DNA from: SIG440 sp045591095
Lineage (GTDB): Bacteria > Bacillota > Clostridia > Monoglobales > Monoglobaceae
Direction: 5' to 3'
DNA: 42,159 bases
Assembly (NCBI GenBank): GCA_045591095.1
Contig: JAZNSF010000026.1
Span: 1-42,159, forward strand
Shown here: positions 25,148 to 32,184 of the stretch, one piece after another
How the letters are laid out: every line of letters begins with the position of its first letter
How positions within the stretch are numbered: position 1 is the first letter of the stretch
Translations under genes and position numbers: made by a program
Notes under the pieces: generated by a model
The model's database searches: none
What the model saw: the letters and a program-made list of their open reading frames with translations, nothing else
What the model was told of the DNA's origin: nothing

Positions 25148-25654
25148 TTACTCTGCCTGAGCTTCGTCTTTCTTTGCGATAGCATCCAAAGTTCTGACAA
25201 GGTTTCCGATAGGAGCCTGTAGGCTTCCAAGCATCTTAGCAATAAGAGTTTCCTTATTGGGAATGCTTGCGTAAACCTTAACTTCGTTTACGTCAATAAC
25301 TTTGCCGTCAACGAAACCGGCTTTGATTTCAAGCTGTTCATTTGCTTTTGCAAATTCAACCAGAACTTTTGCCGGAGCAACTACGTCACTTGAGCTTGTA
25401 GCAAGAGCTGTAGGTCCGTGAAGAACGGGGTCAAGACCCTCAAGACCAACCTCATTTGCTGCAAAACGTGTGAGTGTGTTTTTAACGATTGTGTATTCTA
25501 CACCGGCTTCTCTAAGTTTTGAACGAAGCTCGGTATCCTGAGCAACAGTAAGACCTCTGAAGTCTGCAATAACACCTGCCTGAGCATTTTTAAGTCTCTC
25601 AACAAGTTCTGCGACAACAGCCTTTTTGTTCTCTAAAACTTTTGCACTTGGCAC
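25148..25654 (-). CDS. rplJ: 50S ribosomal protein L10
   Basis: 168 aa protein forming the base of the L7/L12 stalk. Typical start PSAKVLENKKAVVAELVERLKNAQAGVIADFRGLTVAQ and the Y-x-I-V-K-N-T-L segment are present; the C-terminal helix binds L12 dimers. The start codon is GTG at 25654 with AAGGAGG 8 nt upstream. It has its own promoter and a conserved L10 leader, so L10-L12 autogenous control is expected. Confidence 0.97.
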   Translation of the reverse strand: MPSAKVLENKKAVVAELVERLKNAQAGVIADFRGLTVAQDTELRSKLREAGVEYTIVKNTLTRFAANEVGLEGLDPVLHGPTALATSSSDVVAPAKVLVEFAKANEQLEIKAGFVDGKVIDVNEVKVYASIPNKETLIAKMLGSLQAPIGNLVRTLDAIAKKDEAQAE

Positions 25655-25737
25655 AACTGTTTCCTCCTTTCAAAATTTAACTGCCTATACAACCAATCAC
25701 CCAAATTTTAGGAGATATTGTATTTTTCAAAATAAAT

Positions 25738-25763
25738 AACCCTCGCAAAGACGCGCGAGGGTT
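25738..25763 (-). terminator. Attenuator hairpin of the L10 leader
   Basis: On the minus strand AACCCTCGC, an 8-nt loop and GCGAGGGTT followed by ATTTATTTT. It sits between the L10-binding leader and rplJ, the position of the transcription attenuator controlling rplJL in Firmicutes. Confidence 0.85.
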
Positions 25764-25805
25764 ATAAACATAAACAACAAACCAAAATTTGCAATTTAGT
25801 AATAT

Positions 25806-25850
25806 CCTCGGCAGGACTTACGGCACGTGGCCACCTGCTGTCTTTGGAAA
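25806..25850 (-). promoter_or_regulatory. L10 leader (ribosomal protein autoregulatory RNA)
   Basis: The minus strand carries the L10-leader core: AAAGACAGCAGGTGG, then a short stem, then GTAAGTCCTGCCGAGG, in which CAGCAGG pairs with CCTGC to form the kink-turn stem that mimics the L10 site on 23S rRNA. Excess L10-L12 would bind it and favour the downstream attenuator. Confidence 0.9.
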
Positions 25851-25870
25851 ATTATTTAATTAACTATGTC

Positions 25871-25899
25871 ATTGTAACACATAAAATCTAATTTGTCAA
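25871..25899 (-). promoter_or_regulatory. Sigma-A promoter of rplJ-rplL
   Basis: On the minus strand TTGACA (25894-25899), a 17-bp spacer and TACAAT (25871-25876). It lies directly after rplA, so rplJL can be transcribed separately from the rplKA transcript; no terminator separates them. Confidence 0.88.
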
Positions 25900-25915
25900 C
25901 AACAAATTGCAAATT

Positions 25916-26611
25916 TTACGCGTCAATCTTTACAGCATTTATTTTGATGCCGGGGCCCATAGTTGATGCAACGGTAACTGACTTAAGGTACTGACCTTTT
26001 GCAGCTGCTGGCTTTGCCTTGATAATAGCACCCATAAGAGCATTAAAGTTTTCAACAAGCTTATCCTTGCCAAAAGATGCCTTGCCGATGGGGCAGTGGA
26101 TGATATTGGTCTTATCGAGTCTGTACTCGATTTTACCTGACTTGATTTCTGCAATTGCACGAGCAACATCAGGTGTAACTGTACCAGCCTTGGGGCTTGG
26201 CATAAGGCCCTTAGGACCAAGAGTTTTACCAATTCTACCAACAAGGCCCATCATGTCGGGTGTAGCAACTACAACGTCAAAGTCAAACCAGTTCTCTGAC
26301 TGAATTTTTTGTACCAAGTCCTCAGCGCCAACAAAGTCAGCACCTGCAGCCTTAGCTTCCTCAGCCTTGCCCTCACGAGCAAAAACAAGAACCTTTACTT
26401 CTTTACCTGTACCATTGGGAAGTACTACCGCACCTCTAACCTGCTGGTCAGCGTGTCTTGAGTCAACACCCAATCTAACGTGAATCTCAACAGTTTCGTC
26501 AAACTTAGCTTTTGCAGTCTGGCAAACAAGATCCAAAGCTTCAGCTGTATCATAGAGCTTGCTCTTTTCAATAAGCTTGACACTGTCTTGATATTTCTTA
26601 CCTTTCTTCAT
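25916..26611 (-). CDS. rplA: 50S ribosomal protein L1
   Basis: 231 aa L1-stalk protein, full length. Typical blocks are KKGKKYQDSVKLIEKSKLYD at the start, VRLGVDSRHADQQVRGAVVLPNGTGK, GLVGRIGKTLGPKGLMPSPKAGTV (the 23S and mRNA-binding loop) and the C-terminal VTVASTMGPGIKINA. In many bacteria L1 represses its own rplKA mRNA. It is the distal gene of rplK-rplA. Confidence 0.97.
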   Translation of the reverse strand: MKKGKKYQDSVKLIEKSKLYDTAEALDLVCQTAKAKFDETVEIHVRLGVDSRHADQQVRGAVVLPNGTGKEVKVLVFAREGKAEEAKAAGADFVGAEDLVQKIQSENWFDFDVVVATPDMMGLVGRIGKTLGPKGLMPSPKAGTVTPDVARAIAEIKSGKIEYRLDKTNIIHCPIGKASFGKDKLVENFNALMGAIIKAKPAAAKGQYLKSVTVASTMGPGIKINAVKIDA

Positions 26612-26695
26612 TTTTTATTTCCTCCTATCGTGGTTTCGCAGAATGCCTTAAATTACATTCCTCCCACTTTTTTCAATTAGAGCGATTTTGAAAGA

Positions 26696-27121
26696 TTATT
26701 CTTCCACGGTAACGCCCATAGACCTTGCTGTTCCGGCAATCATAGACATTGCTGCTTCAACAGAAGCTGCATTCAAATCAGGCATTTTCTGTTCTGCAAT
26801 AGCCTGAAGGTCTGCTTTTGAAAGCTGTGCAACCTTAGTCTTGTTGGGAACACCACTGCCGCTCTGAATCTTACAAGCCTTCTTGATAAGAACTGCTGCC
26901 GGCGGAGTCTTGGTGATGAACGAGAATGATCTGTCCTGATAAACAGTGATAACAACCGGGATAACAAGACCGCTATCCTTTGCTGTCTTTTCGTTGAACT
27001 GCTTACAGAAGTCCATAATGTTTACACCGTGCTGACCAAGAGCCGGACCTACAGGAGGAGCAGGAGTAGCTTTACCTGCTTCAATCTGCAGTTTGATGTA
27101 ACCTGTAATTTTTTGCGCCAT
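26696..27121 (-). CDS. rplK: 50S ribosomal protein L11
   Basis: 141 aa, standard length. N-terminal domain GYIKLQIEAGKATPAPPVGPALGQHGVNIMDFCKQFN and C-terminal rRNA-binding domain (ending GTARSMGVTVEE) are intact; L11 forms the GTPase-associated centre with 23S rRNA. The 133-bp gap to nusG is unusually long for this cluster and holds a folded leader. Confidence 0.97.
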   Translation of the reverse strand: MAQKITGYIKLQIEAGKATPAPPVGPALGQHGVNIMDFCKQFNEKTAKDSGLVIPVVITVYQDRSFSFITKTPPAAVLIKKACKIQSGSGVPNKTKVAQLSKADLQAIAEQKMPDLNAASVEAAMSMIAGTARSMGVTVEE

Positions 27122-27161
27122 TTTAATGACACCTCCCTTTCACAAACGTGGTAATATCGGA

Positions 27162-27240
27162 AACGGATTCGTATATTTCCGTCCCTCCCACCTACCCAAA
27201 GAAAGTCTTTGGATATATAAATACGGCTAAGCCGTGTGGG
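27162..27240 (-). promoter_or_regulatory. Folded leader between nusG and rplK
   Basis: On the minus strand CCCAC (27236-27240) pairs with GTGGG (27187-27191), enclosing two hairpins: ACGGC-TTA-GCCGT (27223-27235) and CCAAAGA-CTT-TCTTTGG (27196-27212), a three-way junction. A third hairpin, ACGGA/TCCGT, follows at 27163-27182. It lies directly ahead of the rplK ribosome binding site. By position it could be an L1 or L11 autoregulatory site, but I do not recognise it as a known leader class. Confidence 0.55.
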
Positions 27241-27254
27241 TAACTTAATAATCT

Positions 27255-27776
27255 TTAGCTGAGAGCTTCTACCTGATTAAACTCAAGCTCAACATCGGTA
27301 TCTCGACCAAACATAGAAATGGTGGCTTTGATTTTTTGTTTGTCCATAACAATCGCATTTATAACGCCGACAAAGCCTTCAAGGGGACCGTACTTAACGC
27401 GTATATTGTCGCCAACATCAAAGCCAACAGAAACAGTCTTCTTTTCAAGTCCAATTGCTGCGATCTCCTCATCGGTAAGAGGCACAGGCTTGGAGCCGGG
27501 ACCTACAAACCCGGTAACACCACGGCAATTGCGTACAACATACCAGCTTTCGTCGGTCATTACCATCTTGATGATAACGTAACCCGGGAAAACTTTGCGC
27601 ATAACGGTCTTCTTTTTGTCGTCTTTAATCTCGACAACTTCTTCCATCGGGACGCTGATTTCCTGTATTACGTCTTGCATATTGCGGTTTTCGATTGTTT
27701 TTTCTATATCGGTCTTAACCTTGTTCTCGTAGCCTGAGTAGGTGTGAGCAACATACCATTTTGCTTCTTTAGACAT
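27255..27776 (-). CDS. nusG: Transcription antitermination/pausing factor NusG
   Basis: 173 aa. The NGN domain (KWYVAHTYSGYENKVKTDIE, then FPGYVIIKMVMTDESWYVVRNCRGVTGFVG) binds RNA polymerase, and the C-terminal KOW domain (VGDNIRVKYGPLEGFVGVI, about 121-139) binds ribosomal S10 or Rho. Standard length and standard position, downstream of secE and upstream of rplK. Confidence 0.96.
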   Translation of the reverse strand: MSKEAKWYVAHTYSGYENKVKTDIEKTIENRNMQDVIQEISVPMEEVVEIKDDKKKTVMRKVFPGYVIIKMVMTDESWYVVRNCRGVTGFVGPGSKPVPLTDEEIAAIGLEKKTVSVGFDVGDNIRVKYGPLEGFVGVINAIVMDKQKIKATISMFGRDTDVELEFNQVEALS

Positions 27777-27806
27777 AAATATGCGGGACTAGCCCTTCCC
27801 TCCTAC

Positions 27807-28013
27807 TTATCTGTTGATTAACAGTGCAATTCCGCTGCTAAACAGCCAGTCGAGTATCCAAATAACTGCACCAACGATCAAAACGAAAACAATAACAATC
27901 AAAGTGTTCTGACGAACCTTTTTAAACGAAGGCCATACAACCCTTTTAAGTTCTGCCTTCATATCGACGAACCAGTTTTTTATTCTTGCGAATACATTTG
28001 GCTTTTTGTCCAT
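27807..28013 (-). CDS. secE: Preprotein translocase subunit SecE
   Basis: 68 aa single-span membrane protein. The amphipathic helix NWFVDMKAELKRVVWPSFKKVRQ with its conserved K-R-V-x-W-P is followed by one transmembrane helix (about 42-63). It clamps SecY in the translocon. Placed between rpmG and nusG, 30 bp ahead of the latter, as in most Firmicutes. Confidence 0.95.
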   Translation of the reverse strand: MDKKPNVFARIKNWFVDMKAELKRVVWPSFKKVRQNTLIVIVFVLIVGAVIWILDWLFSSGIALLINR

Positions 28014-28040
28014 TTTAAACTACCTCTTTGCTTTCAAAAA

Positions 28041-28190
28041 TTACTTCGTTTCCTTATGAAGTGTGTGCTTTTTACAAAATCTGCAGTACTTATTCATCTC
28101 AAGTCTGTCGGGACTGTTCTTCTTGTTCTTCATTGTGTCATAGTTTCTCTGCTTACATTCTGTGCAAGCCAAAGTGATTTTAACTCTCAT
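28041..28190 (-). CDS. rpmG: 50S ribosomal protein L33
   Basis: 49 aa ribosomal protein (starts MRVKITLACTECKQRNYDT, ends HTLHKETK). It keeps both zinc-binding pairs, C9-x-x-C12 and C36-x-x-C39, so this is the zinc (C+) form. ATG at 28190, stop TAA at 28041-28043. It is the first gene of the rpmG-secE-nusG transcript, the usual arrangement. Confidence 0.95.
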   Translation of the reverse strand: MRVKITLACTECKQRNYDTMKNKKNSPDRLEMNKYCRFCKKHTLHKETK

Positions 28191-28291
28191 TTCTTTCACC
28201 CTTTCGCATTATATACTTTGCCTTAGTCTAGCAAAGGTTTTCGCTATGTTATGTTTGTCTTTTGTGCTATCTTTAGTCAACACAAATAAAG

Positions 28292-28307
28292 CCTCTTTTT
28301 CGAGAGG
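28292..28307 (-). other. Hairpin at the 5' end of the rpmG-secE-nusG mRNA
   Basis: On the minus strand CCTCT, a 6-nt loop and AGAGG begin within about 1 nt of the predicted transcription start. A hairpin this close to the 5' end would shield the mRNA from 5'-end-dependent decay; a short T stretch follows, so weak attenuation is an alternative. Confidence 0.5.
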
Positions 28308-28314
28308 TAGAGTT

Positions 28315-28343
28315 ATAATATCATATTTTTGTCCGGTTGTCAA
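28315..28343 (-). promoter_or_regulatory. Sigma-A promoter of rpmG-secE-nusG-rplKA
   Basis: On the minus strand TTGACA (28338-28343), a 17-bp spacer and TATTAT (28315-28320); predicted start near 28308, giving a leader of about 118 nt before rpmG. The rest of that leader shows no other clear structure. Confidence 0.85.
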
Positions 28344-28382
28344 TCTTTTTTTTAATTTTTTTTACCGCTCTAAAAACACGCT

Positions 28383-28420
28383 AAAGGCATGATCAGTCTG
28401 ACTGCTCTTTTCATGCCTTT
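28383..28420 (-). terminator. Hairpin downstream of the metal ATPase gene
   Basis: A 10-bp perfect stem AAAGGCATGA/TCATGCCTTT enclosing a smaller CAGTC/GACTG hairpin, 6 bp past the ATPase stop. The following minus-strand T run is interrupted, so termination is likely but not textbook. Confidence 0.65.
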
Positions 28421-28426
28421 AAATAT

Positions 28427-30304
28427 TTATACATTTTTTGTATCAAGTGCCCTTATCGCATTGAGCACGGCAATAACCATAACGCCTACATCAGCAAACA
28501 CCGCAAGCCACATATCAGCAAGCCCCACGGCTGCTAAGGCTATAGAAGCTATCTTTACAAAAAGGGCAAAAACGATATTTTGCTTTACTATTTTCATACA
28601 CTTTTTAGAAATTCTGATTGCTTTTGCTACTTTAAGCGGATTATCCTCCATAAGGACCGTGTCTGCCGCTTCAATCGCCGCGTCCGAGCCAATAGCGCCC
28701 ATAGCAATCCCTATGTCTGCCCTCATAAGACTTGGTGCATCGTTGATTCCGTCACCAACAAAAGCTACCTTGCCCATGCTGTCTTTCAGGATTTCTTCAA
28801 GGCACTCCATCTTTTGATGAGGCAAAAGCTCGCTTAAGGCATGGTCAATCCCAAGCTCTTCAGCAATTTTGTCCGCTACCTCTTTTTTGTCGCCGGTGAG
28901 CATAGTTATATTTTTTATCCCCATACGTTTAAGCTCAGAGATTGCGGTTTCTGATTCGGACTTAACTGTGTCTGAAATCTCTATACAGCCTGAATAAACT
29001 CCGTCTAAAGCAACATAAACCACTGCCTTTAAATCTTCGCAAGGTTCATAAAAAACACCGGCTCTTTGCATAAACCTTTCGTTTCCTACCAAAACATCTA
29101 TGCCGTCAACGGTCGCCCTGACTCCCTCACCCGATGTTTCTTCCAGATTTTGAATCCGGCTTCGGTCAATGTCCTTTTCAAAAGCACCAGTCAAACTTTT
29201 TGCAATAGGGTGCGTTGACGCACTCTCGGCTATGGCAGCATACTCCAGTAATTTTTCAGGCTCTAGTGCAAGGCTATGCACCCCGCTTACTTCGAAGCTG
29301 CCATTTGTAAGAGTTCCCGTTTTGTCAAACACAACCGTATCTATTTTGGAAAGGCTTTCTATGAAATTTGCGCCCTTAATCAAAATCCCCTCACGACTGG
29401 CACCGCCAAGCCCTGCAAAAAAGCTGAGAGGAATACTTAAAATCAAAGCACACGGACAGCTGATTACCAACATAGTAAGCGCCCGATAAATCCACGCGCT
29501 AAAATCAGCTTTGTTTCCTGATATAATATTAAATGCAGGCACCAAAACAGCAATAAAAAGTGCTAAGATGCAAACCGCAGGCGTATAAACCATGGCAAAC
29601 TTTGAAATAAATCTCTCGGACTTTGCCTTGTGCATCGCAGAACTCTCAACGAGCTTCAAAATTCTCGAAACCGCTGAGTCGCTAAACGCCTTTGTTGTTT
29701 TTATCTTTAATATTCCGGTCATATTTATCGAGCCGCTGATTACCTCGTCGCATGCCTTGACAGATTTAGGCAAGCTCTCCCCGGTCAGCGCTGTCATATC
29801 AAGGTCCGAAAATCCATCCACCACTATGGCGTCGATTGGAATTCTCTCACCAGGGCAAACTATTATCTCTGTCCCGACTTCAATCATTTCAGGACTAACT
29901 TTTTCCAGCCTACCTTCAATCTCTATGTTAGCATAATCCGGCCTTATGTCCATAAGCGAAGATATACTCCTTCGGCTTTTGTGGGTGGCATAGCTTTGAA
30001 ACAGCTCACCAATCTGATAAAAAAGCATCACTGCAACAGCTTCAAAAAAGTCTCCACTTTTTTGAAAAACCGCAATTGCAATTGCACCAATCGTTGCAAC
30101 TGCCATCAAAAAGTTCTCGTCCAAAGCCCTCATATTGATTATGCCGACCATAGCCTTTTTCAAAATGTCATACCCAACAATAATATATCCAAGCCCGGCC
30201 AAAGCCGCCTTTATAATATTTGATGCCGGCAGCACCATTGATAAGGCAAGTAGCACAGCTGCCACTAAAATCCTCGCAAGCAGCCGTTTTTGTTTTCTCG
30301 TCAT
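28427..30304 (-). CDS. P1B-type heavy-metal efflux ATPase (Zn/Cd/Pb-like), without N-terminal HMA domain
   Basis: 625 aa membrane ATPase pumping soft metal ions out of the cell. Actuator TGES (174-177), metal-site CPC (283-285, SCPCAL) in the sixth helix, phosphorylation site DKTGT (D327), the P1B-specific His-Pro (STHPIAK, about 365) and GDGINDAPSL are all present. The CPC and the C-terminal helix pair suit the Zn/Cd/Pb branch better than the Cu branch. The N-terminal HMA metal-binding domain normal in CadA/ZntA is missing; instead a free 72-aa HMA protein is encoded 12 bp upstream. Metal specificity is inference. No start problem. Confidence 0.9.
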   Translation of the reverse strand: MTRKQKRLLARILVAAVLLALSMVLPASNIIKAALAGLGYIIVGYDILKKAMVGIINMRALDENFLMAVATIGAIAIAVFQKSGDFFEAVAVMLFYQIGELFQSYATHKSRRSISSLMDIRPDYANIEIEGRLEKVSPEMIEVGTEIIVCPGERIPIDAIVVDGFSDLDMTALTGESLPKSVKACDEVISGSINMTGILKIKTTKAFSDSAVSRILKLVESSAMHKAKSERFISKFAMVYTPAVCILALFIAVLVPAFNIISGNKADFSAWIYRALTMLVISCPCALILSIPLSFFAGLGGASREGILIKGANFIESLSKIDTVVFDKTGTLTNGSFEVSGVHSLALEPEKLLEYAAIAESASTHPIAKSLTGAFEKDIDRSRIQNLEETSGEGVRATVDGIDVLVGNERFMQRAGVFYEPCEDLKAVVYVALDGVYSGCIEISDTVKSESETAISELKRMGIKNITMLTGDKKEVADKIAEELGIDHALSELLPHQKMECLEEILKDSMGKVAFVGDGINDAPSLMRADIGIAMGAIGSDAAIEAADTVLMEDNPLKVAKAIRISKKCMKIVKQNIVFALFVKIASIALAAVGLADMWLAVFADVGVMVIAVLNAIRALDTKNV

Positions 30305-30316
30305 CTTAGCGCCTCC

Positions 30317-30535
30317 CTAAAACTCAATCTCACAATCAGCCTCTACCTTTTTGCAAGCCCTTAGAACTTTTTTCATAACAGCTTTTTCGTCACAGCCCTC
30401 TTCAAACTCTACAACCATTTTCTGAAACATAAAATTAACGGTAGCCTTTTTTACACCCTCAACTTTGTTTGCTATATCCTCCATAAGATTTGCACAATTT
30501 GCGCAATCCACTTCGATTTTGTATGTATTTTCCAT
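30317..30535 (-). CDS. Free-standing heavy-metal-associated (HMA) domain protein
   Basis: 72 aa cytoplasmic protein with the ferredoxin-like HMA fold: IEVDCANCANLMEDIANKVEGVKKATVNFMFQKMVVEF. The metal-binding pair is C11-x-x-C14, but the usual G-M-T/D-C is replaced by V-D-C-A-N-C, a variant seen with Zn/Cd pumps rather than CopZ copper chaperones. It probably delivers metal to, or senses metal for, the ATPase encoded 12 bp downstream, acting as a detached N-terminal domain. GGAGAGGAG precedes the ATG. First gene of a two-gene operon behind a palindromic operator. Confidence 0.88.
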   Translation of the reverse strand: MENTYKIEVDCANCANLMEDIANKVEGVKKATVNFMFQKMVVEFEEGCDEKAVMKKVLRACKKVEADCEIEF

Positions 30536-30555
30536 ATTTATATACTCCTCTCCTC

Positions 30556-30591
30556 AATTAAACAATTAAACATCTATTTAATTGTTTAATT
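30556..30591. promoter_or_regulatory. Perfect palindromic operator of the metal-efflux operon
   Basis: Two perfect 15-bp arms, AATTAAACAATTAAA and TTTAATTGTTTAATT, flank a 6-bp centre. It starts 2 bp below the -10 box and covers the transcription start, the typical place for an ArsR/SmtB-type metal-sensing repressor. No such regulator gene is in the window. Confidence 0.75.
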
Positions 30592-30593
30592 AG

Positions 30594-30622
30594 AGTATAC
30601 CTGAATTTTTTATCAAAGTCAA
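30594..30622 (-). promoter_or_regulatory. Sigma-A promoter of the HMA-ATPase operon
   Basis: On the minus strand TTGACT (30617-30622), a 17-bp spacer and TATACT (30594-30599), abutting the palindromic operator. Confidence 0.82.
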
Positions 30623-30628
30623 GAACTT

Positions 30629-31441
30629 TTACTGGTTGTTTTTGTTTTTATCGGTCTTTTTGCCAGATTTAAGCTTTGGAATAAACATTTTTGCGATTTT
30701 CCCCTTGCCGCGGGTTTTGACATAAAAGTACCCTATCACACTGAAAACCACCGCACCGATAAAGTTAACAAACAAATCCTTCATTGTGTCATAAAGCCCG
30801 ATATCCAAGTAACCGTCTATTCCCAAAGGTTCCCCATTAACCGCTGTCCCCCGGATAGCTTCTATAACCTTGGGGTCCTTAGTCCCGTCCCCCAAAAGTG
30901 TAGAGGATATAGTCCTCACCACGTGGTCCTTTTGCATATCAGTATTAAAGAACATATCCCCAAAAAACTCGAAAAACTCCCACAGCACTCCAATAGTCAT
31001 AGAAAAACAAAATGCCACAATCGCCAAAAAGATAGGTGACATTTTGAACTTTATTTTTTCGTTGCGATTTAAGATATCGCTAAGTGCAAAACCGATTGCC
31101 GCACACAAAAATCCATTAACGGTGTGAAGGATTGTGTCCCAATATGGTACCTTGGTATAGTAGCTTCCCATCTCACCCAAAATTTCTGCCGCAAAAATAA
31201 AGAGGAGTATTATAATTTCAAGGGGACCCGGCAAATCAATACCGAAATTCTTTTGAATAAACGACGGAACCAGAAATAGAATAAGTGTCAGAATGCAGAA
31301 AAACAGATTTTCATAAGTTTCCGCAATGCACGAATGCACCGCCGCCAACACCACCATAAGACGCAGGGTAACAAACACCACAAATGTCGCCTTTTCTTCC
31401 TTTATGGCTTTTTTATATTCCGTAAATCTGTTTTTCTTCAT
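30629..31441 (-). CDS. YjdF-like (DUF2238) integral membrane protein
   Basis: 270 aa protein with about six transmembrane helices and a basic C-terminal tail (KSGKKTDKNKNNQ). AEILGEMGSYYTKVPYWDTILHTVNGFLCAAIGFAL is the conserved core of the YjdF/DUF2238 group, with acidic and aromatic residues inside the membrane region. A soluble loop of about 50 residues (DMQKDHVVRTISS to DGYLDIGLYDT) separates the last helices. The biochemical role is not known. It is upstream of the metal operon in the same direction but separated by that operon's own promoter, and divergent from the rubrerythrin gene. Confidence 0.7.
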   Translation of the reverse strand: MKKNRFTEYKKAIKEEKATFVVFVTLRLMVVLAAVHSCIAETYENLFFCILTLILFLVPSFIQKNFGIDLPGPLEIIILLFIFAAEILGEMGSYYTKVPYWDTILHTVNGFLCAAIGFALSDILNRNEKIKFKMSPIFLAIVAFCFSMTIGVLWEFFEFFGDMFFNTDMQKDHVVRTISSTLLGDGTKDPKVIEAIRGTAVNGEPLGIDGYLDIGLYDTMKDLFVNFIGAVVFSVIGYFYVKTRGKGKIAKMFIPKLKSGKKTDKNKNNQ

Positions 31442-31472
31442 TATGTTTCACCCTTTTTCACATTATATATAT

Positions 31473-31501
31473 TATATACCACACTTTCTGTATATACGCA
31501 A
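31473..31501 (-). promoter_or_regulatory. Possible promoter of the YjdF-like gene
   Basis: On the minus strand TTGCGT (31496-31501), a 17-bp spacer and TATATA (31473-31478). The surrounding DNA is AT-rich, so the -10 register is ambiguous. I found no convincing plus-strand promoter for rubrerythrin in the same gap. Confidence 0.4.
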
Positions 31502-31568
31502 GATTGGCTTATGCATAAAATTCCCTTAAATTGTCAATACTAACAAAAAAACAAGGAGGATAAATTTT

Positions 31569-32156
31569 ATGGATTTTGCTACCAGCGAAACAAAAAAGAA
31601 TCTGCTTAAGGCTTTTGCCGGCGAAAGTCAGGCGCGAAACCGCTACACTTTTGCCGCATCGCAAGCTCGAAAGCAGAATCTCTATGTAATCGAAGCTGTT
31701 TTTAATTTTACTGCAGGTCAGGAGAAAGAGCACGCCGAGCTATTCTATAATCATTTAGCCACTGCCGCGGGCGAAAACATCAAAATAGACGGCACTTACC
31801 CCATCGACATCAGTGATTCCATCATCTCGCTTTTAACGTCCGCAGAACACAACGAAAATGAAGAATACAGTGATGTATATAAAAACTTTTCAGAAGTTGC
31901 AAGCCAAGAAGGCTTTGCTGAAATCTCGACACTTTTTAAAAACATTGCGGGCATCGAAAATACCCATGCGCAACGCTTTGCTAAGTTTCGTGAACTTTTG
32001 GAGGCAGACAAACTTTTTGTATCGGACATAAGCACAAAGTGGATGTGCCTAAACTGCGGATTTGTGTATGAGGGAACGACTGTTCCTCCTGCCTGCCCGG
32101 TTTGTCGTCACGACCGTGGATATTTTATCCGTTTGGAATTTATAGAAAAGCAGTAG
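31569..32156 (+). CDS. rbr: Rubrerythrin
   Basis: 195 aa non-heme iron peroxidase of anaerobes that reduces hydrogen peroxide. The N-terminal ferritin-like diiron domain has its ligand helices in AGESQARNRYTFAA, GQEKEHAELFYNHL, the Glu of ENEEYSDVYKNF and GIENTHAQRF; the C-terminal rubredoxin-like domain has C160-x-x-C163 and C176-x-x-C179 for one Fe. Classic domain order and length. A very strong AAGGAGG lies upstream. Single-gene unit, divergent from the YjdF-like gene and convergent with spoIIE; PerR-type control is common for the family, but I see no clear PerR box. Confidence 0.93.
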   Translation: MDFATSETKKNLLKAFAGESQARNRYTFAASQARKQNLYVIEAVFNFTAGQEKEHAELFYNHLATAAGENIKIDGTYPIDISDSIISLLTSAEHNENEEYSDVYKNFSEVASQEGFAEISTLFKNIAGIENTHAQRFAKFRELLEADKLFVSDISTKWMCLNCGFVYEGTTVPPACPVCRHDRGYFIRLEFIEKQ

Positions 32157-32184
32157 CCTGCACCAAGTCATTAAAAACGGCAAT

